Source: Chitinophaga pinensis (GTDB lineage: Bacteria; Bacteroidota; Bacteroidia; Bacteroidales; Prolixibacteraceae). From it: a DNA stretch of 34,594 bases. The position numbers and the translations under genes were made by a program. Of the stretch, positions 9,917 to 16,330 are shown in pieces. Numbering within the stretch: the stretch's first letter is position 1; every line of letters starts with the position of its first letter. Below the pieces are notes generated by a model, which was given only the letters and a program-made list of their open reading frames with translations, did not search any database and had not been told where the DNA came from. Location of the stretch: NCBI GenBank assembly GCA_945897845.1, contig CAMDGL010000003.1, positions 1-34,594 of the forward strand. Reading direction: 5' to 3'.

Positions 9917-10111
9917 GAAATGGCATCTCATGCTTCTGAAATGAAACTTCATGATCGTGAAATGACATTTCATTGTTATGAAATGAAGCTTAAAAATCGT
10001 AAAATGGCATCTGAAGATTCTGAAATGAAGCTTGAGAATCGTGAAATGAAACATAGAGATTCTGAAATGAAACATAGAGATTCTGAAATGGAACATAGAA
10101 GTCGTAAAATG
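9917..10111 (+). repeat. Degenerate 21-bp-period tandem repeat around (G/A)AAATG, 10 units
   Basis: [g/a]aaatg core starts at 9917, 9938, 9959, 9980, 10001, 10022, 10043, 10064, 10085, 10106: constant 21-bp spacing. Inside a 77-aa + ORF (9902-10135) with heptads such as SEMKLHD/REMTFHC/YEMKLKN. Confidence 0.88.
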
Positions 10112-10414
10112 ACATTTTATCATCAAAAAAGATGAATTTTTACTAAATTGAAGGATAATCAAGTTTAAATGATGGAAATCCGGAAGAAGTGGCAATGTTT
10201 TTTATTATTTCATTTCCATTTATTGATGGAAAACAGAGTTATAACAAATCCGAATGATTGTTTAGCGACAAAGCATTAAACTCCAATGAAATGGAATGAA
10301 AATCACAAACCTAAAAAAAATAATTATCTGATGATTTTTTATGTGAATTATTGAACAATTATTTGTATATTTATTGTGATATAGGTTAATGTTAAACTCA
10401 TAAACTCAATTTTT

Positions 10415-10783
10415 ATGCAAAAGATTCAAGAGAGTAGAATTAAAATGGGCAGATCAGTTTCAGGAATTCTTACCGCTTTTGTGGACATCATAATGAGAAC
10501 TCCGGGATTGAATGCTGCGCATGAATTGTTAAATTATTTGATCGGTGAAACGGAGCGGCACAATCGGGGGCAGCTCAATAAAGGAACCGAAATTACGACT
10601 CAAAAGAAAGATGTACGCTCACTTCTCGAAACCTTAATAATTCAGATTTGTGCTGCTATGGCGGCATTTGCAACTGCCTCTGCCGACAAGGTACTTAAAC
10701 CGCTCAAAGAAAAATATCAGCTCAGTGATTCGGATATTACAAAGTTGGCGGTCAGTTTAATTGCGTCGAAATTGACAGAATAA
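10415..10783 (+). CDS. N-terminal half of a Bacteroidetes helical protein of unknown function (probably truncated)
   Basis: MQKIQESRIKMGRSVSGIL...TTQKKDVRSLLETLIIQICAAMAAFATASADKVLKPLKEKYQLSDSDITKLAVSLIASKLTE; ends where the 12595-12954 fragment appears to begin. Confidence 0.5.
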   Translation: MQKIQESRIKMGRSVSGILTAFVDIIMRTPGLNAAHELLNYLIGETERHNRGQLNKGTEITTQKKDVRSLLETLIIQICAAMAAFATASADKVLKPLKEKYQLSDSDITKLAVSLIASKLTE

Positions 10784-10812
10784 TACATGTTGTTGCTAAA
10801 AAATAAACAATT

Positions 10813-11871
10813 ATGAAAACTCTTAAAATTGAATCTGAGAATAGATTAGCATCTAGATCCTCTTCTCTCCATAAATCATTAAAAAGACATGCGTCCTTCT
10901 TTTTTAAATATTTAACCGTAAAAAAAACCATAAATCTTATTTTGTGTTTTTTTGAATTTAAGTTAAAAATTGTAAGATGCAAGAGCTTTCCTGTATATAT
11001 TCGTTTTGAGGTATGTTCGGTATGTAACTTAAGGTGTTCTGGATGTCCCCTTGGTGGTGCGGAAAATATGAGTGTCGAAAAACATAAAGAAAAAGTGACT
11101 TCGTTGATTGAATTTAAAAAATCGATTAATGATTTTATTCCATATCTTCTGAAAATTAATCTTTATGATGAAGGAGAACCTTTCTTAAATAAAGAGATAA
11201 CTGATATTGTCAAATATTTGAATCAAAACAAAGTAGCGACGTGCATTAGTTCTAACTTTTCTCTAAAATTTAGTGATATAGATTTAAACGATATTATTAA
11301 CTCCGGGTTAGACCATTTAGTTATTTCAGTTGATGGCATTGATCAAGAATCGTATTCCAAATACCGAATAGGAGGAAATTTTAGTTTGGTTATAAGCAAT
11401 ATTAGAAGACTAACATCTTTAATTAAAGAAAAAAACTCAACTCTAAAAGTTGAGTTCCAGTATTTGGAATTTGTGGATAGCACAATTGATAGAGATGAAG
11501 TTAAGAAATTGGCTGAATCTCTTGATGTGTGGAGATTTACGGTGAAAACAAATTGTACTCGAAATGGTTGGAAAGATACATTTTTTAAAGGAACTTCTGA
11601 CCAAAGGAAGAACTTGGGGTGCTACTATATCTGGTTTTCTGGTTCTATATTATCAAACGGAACTTATTTTGCCTGTGATTTTGGTGAAGATATTGGAATG
11701 GAAAAAATTGGACATGCAATGAATTTTTTAAAAAATAAATTAAGAAACCATAGCAATATTGTTAATCTACGAAAGTCTTTTACCCAAGATGGTAAACTCA
11801 CAGAGATATGCTTAAAATGCCCACAATTCGCAAAAAAGGAAAAACGGAACGCCAGCATTTTGAATAAGTAA
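10813..11871 (+). CDS. Radical SAM protein with SPASM-like C-terminal Cys cluster
   Basis: CNLRCSGC (CX3CX2C), LYDEGEPFLNKEI, GLDHLVISVDGIDQESYSKYRIGGNF, and C-terminal NLGCYYIW...YFACDFGED...ICLKCPQF. Confidence 0.82.
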   Translation: MKTLKIESENRLASRSSSLHKSLKRHASFFFKYLTVKKTINLILCFFEFKLKIVRCKSFPVYIRFEVCSVCNLRCSGCPLGGAENMSVEKHKEKVTSLIEFKKSINDFIPYLLKINLYDEGEPFLNKEITDIVKYLNQNKVATCISSNFSLKFSDIDLNDIINSGLDHLVISVDGIDQESYSKYRIGGNFSLVISNIRRLTSLIKEKNSTLKVEFQYLEFVDSTIDRDEVKKLAESLDVWRFTVKTNCTRNGWKDTFFKGTSDQRKNLGCYYIWFSGSILSNGTYFACDFGEDIGMEKIGHAMNFLKNKLRNHSNIVNLRKSFTQDGKLTEICLKCPQFAKKEKRNASILNK

Positions 11872-12002
11872 TGGCAGGGAAAGTGCAAAATATCAAGGTT
11901 TATAGCCCGCTCAAACAGCATCATGATTTGACTGGAAAGTACTACGCAATCTGCCACTACTCATACAATTTCCCGTTTGCGGTCAGTTTAATCGCTACTT
12001 GA
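11871..12002 (+). CDS. Small 43-aa ORF overlapping the radical SAM stop (TAATG)
   Basis: MAGKVQNIKVYSPLKQHHDLTGKYYAICHYSYNFPFAVSLIAT*; ATG overlaps TAA by 1 nt. Below the track's length cutoff. May be non-coding debris. Confidence 0.25.
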   Translation: MAGKVQNIKVYSPLKQHHDLTGKYYAICHYSYNFPFAVSLIAT

Positions 12003-12018
12003 AATGTTTTTGGCTACT

Positions 12019-12423
12019 TGAGACAGTTTCGTATTTCGGCAAATCTAAGCCGTTTGACAAAGTTTTATAATTATCTGTTTTAGTGCTATTTGATAGAGTT
12101 ACGTAGTTTGACAGAGCCGAACCGTTTGACAGGTTTTTTTAAGTTTAAGTCGTTTGATAGAATTTATTGGTTTGACAGTTTCGAGCCGTTTGACAGGTTT
12201 TTTAAATTTTGGGTTCTATTGGTTCGGTTTCGACAAGTTCCCTTTTCATTGACAGGAAAGCTTGTATAAAACGTTCATTCACAGCTTGACACAGTTTGTA
12301 TTTAGAAACGCATTCTTGACCAAAGTTTTTTAAACTTCGTGGACACGTCAGCGGAGAATCAGGTGGATAAAATTCTGCAATTTGACACATAATTCGTTGA
12401 CAAACAGCGATTTCATTTGACAG
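12019..12423 (+). repeat. Degenerate TTTGACAG repeat array, partly with 18-bp period
   Basis: TTTGA(C/T)A-type motifs at 12053, 12089, 12107, 12125, 12153, 12171, 12189, then TTGACA-type motifs at about 12248, 12285, 12315, 12381, 12396, 12416. Spacing of 18 bp (or 36) within 12053-12125 and 12153-12189. Confidence 0.75.
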
Positions 12424-12594
12424 AGATAAAAAAAGATATTTCAAGTGAGCGAAAACTGAACCGCCAACAGCAAAATACCCGCAAGTCGGGCAGCCAGCTT
12501 CGTGGACAGGAGATTGGTATTTGAAAAGCAATACTTCGTAGGAAGTTCATCGGTTAAATCCCGTCCTGCGTGTATTTGCGGAACGAAGCGCGAC

Positions 12595-12954
12595 ATGCAA
12601 TTGTACGCATTTGCCTATACCCTTTTTGACGATGCAACTCCTTATGCCGCACAACTCGAACCTTTTGTGACTGCCGATGATGTTGCTCAGTTGAAAGACC
12701 TGGCCGACAATTTCAACACCTTATTACCACAGAAACGGACACAACAAAACAAGAGCACCGTTTCGACCAAGAACCTCGAAGATGCTATTGCACAGATGGA
12801 TTTGTTACTGAACGGTACGATTGATATTTTGGTAAAACCATGGGAAACCAAAGAAGCCGAATTTTTCAATGCATACAAAAATGCACGCACGATTGTTGAT
12901 TCAGCTTCACGCAAAACCAAAGAAGCCGATAAATCGACCGCCTCACAGCAATAA
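12595..12954 (+). pseudogene. C-terminal half of the same helical-protein family (5'-truncated)
   Basis: MQLYAFAYTLFDDATPYAAQLEPFVTADDVAQLKDLADNFNTLLPQKRTQQNKST...LEDAIAQMDLLLNGTIDILVKPWETKEAEFFNAYKNARTIVDS: reads like the second half of a protein whose first half is at 10415-10783. Confidence 0.5.
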
Positions 12955-12983
12955 CCATCACCAACAGATATCATAGTATTAAA

Positions 12984-13014
12984 AAACCTTGTCGTAAACT
13001 GGCAAGGTTTTTTT
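12984..13014 (+). terminator. Intrinsic terminator
   Basis: AAACCTTG-tcgtaaactgg-CAAGGTTT followed by a T tract. Confidence 0.85.
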
Positions 13015-13278
13015 TATGCGATTGCATTATACCGAACATGAAGTTTCAAAAAAAATGGGATCACATACCCCCGGGTCCTCGGGGTGGAGAACGCAAAGCA
13101 AGTCCACAATAAATTTTTATTACAATGAAAAACAAGCTAATTTGTTAAAGAATAGAACCCGACACATTGGGAAGTGGCAACAGAAGCTGCAAACTTTTGT
13201 GCATATCCGGAAGAGTGAGAGCTTTGTTTCTTATCTTTGTTTAAAATATATAAATTACAAATATCAAAATAAAAGATC

Positions 13279-13515
13279 ATGTACACGACATATCATTTAA
13301 CATCAGCGCAGGAAGTAAATACCGACCTACTGGATGCCATTAAAGCGGCTTTTAAATCAAAGCCTATAACGATTATTGTGGAAGAGAGCGACAACGATTT
13401 TGACCTGACAAGCGATATGAAAGCGGTTTTGGATGAACGTTTGCAGGAAGATGAGAGTACTTATCTGATCGCCGAAGATTCCATCAACCAACTCAATAAA
13501 AAATATTGTTTATAA
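13279..13515 (+). CDS. Type II antitoxin of a RelE/ParE module
   Basis: 78-aa acidic ORF MYTTYHLTSAQEVNTDLLDAIKAAFKSKPITIIVEES... directly upstream of and overlapping a RelE/ParE-like frame. Confidence 0.75.
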   Translation: MYTTYHLTSAQEVNTDLLDAIKAAFKSKPITIIVEESDNDFDLTSDMKAVLDERLQEDESTYLIAEDSINQLNKKYCL

Positions 13516-13801
13516 AATCATCGTTTCGCCACGTGCCCAAAAGGAAATTGAAAACGCTATTGATTATTACGCTTTATACAGCTCCGATGCTCCTTTAAAT
13601 TTTATTACAGCGCTCAAAGATGTTTATAACTCTTTGAAAACAAACCCTTTTTTCAGGGTACGGTATAAAAACGTCCGTGCTTTAAAAATCAAACACTTTC
13701 CGCATTCTTTGTATTTTATCATCAACGAAAATCAAAATACCATCCGGGTTCTTTCCTGCTTCCACAACAAACGAAACCCAAATAAAAGACCAGGATATTA
13801 A
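13505..13801 (+). CDS. RelE/ParE-family toxin, apparent ATT start
   Basis: Open frame from att at 13505 to taa at 13799-13801: (I)VYKIIVSPRAQKEIENAIDYYALYSSDAPLNFITALKDVYNSLKTNPFFRVRYKNVRALKIKHFPHSLYFIINENQNTIRVLSCFHNKRNPNKRPGY*. No ATG/GTG/TTG between the upstream in-frame stop and the conserved N-terminus. Confidence 0.82.
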   Translation: MVYKIIVSPRAQKEIENAIDYYALYSSDAPLNFITALKDVYNSLKTNPFFRVRYKNVRALKIKHFPHSLYFIINENQNTIRVLSCFHNKRNPNKRPGY

Positions 13802-13847
13802 CACAAAAAAACCTGACAACGCCGAATAAGAATAGCGTCCATTAGGT

Positions 13848-13878
13848 TAGTAGTTTTATCATAACTGTAAAACTACTA
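13848..13878. repeat. 11-bp perfect inverted repeat between two TA modules
   Basis: TAGTAGTTTTA-tcataactg-TAAAACTACTA. Confidence 0.8.
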
Positions 13879-14012
13879 AAAAGCACGAGAGCTGAGGTAT
13901 AATGTTAATTCTTTTATTGATCCGATATAATTGTTCCCTTATAGATATGGATTTCAAAATGAGACAGAACGTATAAGTCCACAAGAAATATTAAATTTGA
14001 ACAAAAAAGAAC

Positions 14013-14321
14013 ATGCAACAGATACTTGAAAAAAAGAGAGAAGATTTAAAAGCCATCTGTCGGACCCTGAAAGTTAAAAGGCTGTATGCTTTCGGGTCAG
14101 TTGTTTCTGAAAAGTTTCGGGAAGACAGTGATATTGACTTTTTGTTTTCGTTTGCCGATAATCTGACAGTGGAGGAATATACGAACAACTATTTCTCACT
14201 TCATTACCGGTTACGTGAAATTTTCCATCGTGAAATTGACCTGGTTACAGAACGAACTTTGTCAAATCCGTATTTCATTGATAGTATTAACGAAACAAAA
14301 GAATTGATTTATGAAGCGTGA
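14013..14321 (+). CDS. mntA: MNT-type nucleotidyltransferase antitoxin (MntA-like)
   Basis: LYAFGSVVSEKFREDSDIDFLFSF (GSx10DxD minimal nucleotidyltransferase motif). Confidence 0.85.
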   Translation: MQQILEKKREDLKAICRTLKVKRLYAFGSVVSEKFREDSDIDFLFSFADNLTVEEYTNNYFSLHYRLREIFHREIDLVTERTLSNPYFIDSINETKELIYEA

Positions 14322-14649
14322 AGTTAAAAAGTTTCTTTATGACATTAAGACTTCTATTGAATCAATCAATTCCTACCTTGGAGAAAGTAGAAATTTCTTT
14401 GAATATCAGAATAATAAATTGCTTCGAAGAGGAATCGAAAGAGAAATTGAGATCATCGGAGAAGCTATGAGCAGAATACTAAAGCTTGCTCCTGATTTAC
14501 AAATTGAAAATGCCAGACAAATTGTTGATACGAGAAATTGGGTCATTCATGGTTACGACAAAGTGGATGATGTTGTTATCTGGGGTATCATATCAAATCA
14601 TTTACCGAAATTAAAAATAGAGATTGACAAATATTTAGACCAGAAATAG
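14311..14649 (+). CDS. hepT: HEPN-domain toxin (HepT-like, DUF86)
   Basis: LLRRGIEREIEIIGEAMSRILK and DTRNWVIHGYDKVDDVVIW (RX4HXY); overlaps the MNT gene by 11 bp. Confidence 0.87.
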   Translation: MKREVKKFLYDIKTSIESINSYLGESRNFFEYQNNKLLRRGIEREIEIIGEAMSRILKLAPDLQIENARQIVDTRNWVIHGYDKVDDVVIWGIISNHLPKLKIEIDKYLDQK

Positions 14650-14758
14650 AGCCAACTATCAATTAATCAGAATCAATTTCCAGTCCTATACCCTATTAAA
14701 CTGGCAAGGTAAGTTTTTAAAATGAACAAATAATTGAAATAAACCTAAACTCAAATTC

Positions 14759-16084
14759 ATGAACTCAAAAAAAGTAATTGCAGGAATTATTCTTTTCCTC
14801 TTTTTATCCGGAAGTATTATGGCACAATCCGGTTATAAGCCAACTGAGAAAAATATCCAAAACCGCGAATGGTTTCAGGATGCAAAATTCGGACTGTTTA
14901 TTCACTGGGGCTTGTATTGCCAAATGGCTGGCGGCGGCGATCAGGGCATTGCAGAATGGATCATGAACCAGAAAAAAATCCCCATTCCACAGTACGAAAA
15001 ACTCACCAACTTCTTTAATCCTGTCGCTTTTAATCCTGCAGAATGGGTTGCGATGGTAAAAAAAGCGGGGATGAAATACATCACCATTACCAGCAAGCAC
15101 CACGAAGGATTTGCCATGTACGACTCGAAAGTAAGCGATTACAATGTGGTTGATAAAACTCCTTATGGCAAAGACATTATTAAGATGCTGAAAGACGAAT
15201 GTGACAAACAGGGAATCAAACTTTTCTTCTACTATTCGCAGTTAGACTGGCACCATCCCGATTATTTTCCGCGCGGAAATACCGGTCAGGGTTTTACAGG
15301 GAGACCGGAAAAGGGAGACTGGAACAAATACATTGATTACATGAATGCCCAACTTAGTGAACTTCTGACCAATTACGGCGAAGTTGGCGGAATCTGGTTC
15401 GACGGAATGTGGGACAAACCGGATGCACCGTGGCGTTTGGACGAAACCTACGCTTTGATTCACAAACATCAGCCGGGAGCATTGGTTGGAAGCAATCACC
15501 ACAAATTCCCGATAGCCGGTGAAGATTTCCAGATGTACGAACGTGACCTTCCGGGTGAGAACTCAATGGGTTTCAACCACACCGGAGCAATGTCGGATTT
15601 ACCGCTCGAAATGTGCGAAACAATGAATGGTTCATGGGGTTTCAATCTGGCCGATAACAACTACAAATCAACCACCCAATTGCTTCAGACATTGATAAAA
15701 TCAGCCGGTTACGGAGCAAACTTTTTACTGAATACAGGCCCCATGCCAAACGGAAAAATTCAACCTGAAAATATTGACACGCTGATGGTTATGGGCAAAT
15801 GGCTCGATAAATACGGCGAAACCATTTATGCAACGCGCAAAGGCCCGATCAATCCAACAACATGGGGCGCTTCGACTCAAAAAGATGGAAAAGTTTGGGT
15901 GCATGTTCTTAAATGCAACGAAGAAAATCTGTTTATCGGCAAACTTCCGAAGAAATTAAAGTCGGCTATTTTCTTCGATGATCAGTCGGCTGTGAAATTC
16001 AAAGAAACAGAGTTTGGGGTCATCCTGAACATTCCCGATTCAAAGAAAAAACCGGTTGATACCATCATTCAACTCGAAATGTAA
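14759..16084 (+). CDS. Secreted alpha-L-fucosidase, GH29
   Basis: Signal peptide; WFQDAKFGLFIHWGLYCQ, YITITSKHHEGFAMYDSKVSDYNVVDKTPYGKDIIKML, GGIWFDGMWD. Confidence 0.9.
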   Translation: MNSKKVIAGIILFLFLSGSIMAQSGYKPTEKNIQNREWFQDAKFGLFIHWGLYCQMAGGGDQGIAEWIMNQKKIPIPQYEKLTNFFNPVAFNPAEWVAMVKKAGMKYITITSKHHEGFAMYDSKVSDYNVVDKTPYGKDIIKMLKDECDKQGIKLFFYYSQLDWHHPDYFPRGNTGQGFTGRPEKGDWNKYIDYMNAQLSELLTNYGEVGGIWFDGMWDKPDAPWRLDETYALIHKHQPGALVGSNHHKFPIAGEDFQMYERDLPGENSMGFNHTGAMSDLPLEMCETMNGSWGFNLADNNYKSTTQLLQTLIKSAGYGANFLLNTGPMPNGKIQPENIDTLMVMGKWLDKYGETIYATRKGPINPTTWGASTQKDGKVWVHVLKCNEENLFIGKLPKKLKSAIFFDDQSAVKFKETEFGVILNIPDSKKKPVDTIIQLEM

Positions 16085-16107
16085 TCATTATCAATTTCTT
16101 ATAAACT

Positions 16108-16139
16108 AAAAAAGCCATCCGTTCCCGGATGGCTTTTTT
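16108..16139 (+). terminator. Intrinsic terminator after GH29
   Basis: AAAAAGCCATCCG-ttc-CCGGATGGCTTTTT-type hairpin. Confidence 0.9.
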
Positions 16140-16330
16140 AGTTTATTCTGAATAAATTTACAGGTGAAATTTGATTGTTTAAACAAACGACAACTCATGC
16201 ATATATCTACATACTTTATTAAATATTTTTTGATATATTCGAAAACTTAAAAAGAACAAAATAGTAGTGGCATTGTTAAGATTGTTGTATAAAGGTTACC
16301 TTGAAATTGTTATCACAAAAAACCAAAAAT

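Noticed and set aside
9902-10135. CRISPR-like array reading of the 21-bp repeat
   Set aside because: Repeats are short, degenerate and contiguous without unique spacers of constant length; no cas genes nearby.
12202-12531. Minus-strand 109-aa ORF across the TTTGACAG array
   Set aside because: No recognisable family, and it lies over repetitive low-complexity DNA; probably fortuitous.
13016-13300. 94-aa + strand ORF MRLHYTEHEVSKKMGSHTPG...
   Set aside because: Starts immediately after a terminator, low-complexity composition, no family resemblance and overlaps the antitoxin start; treated as spurious.
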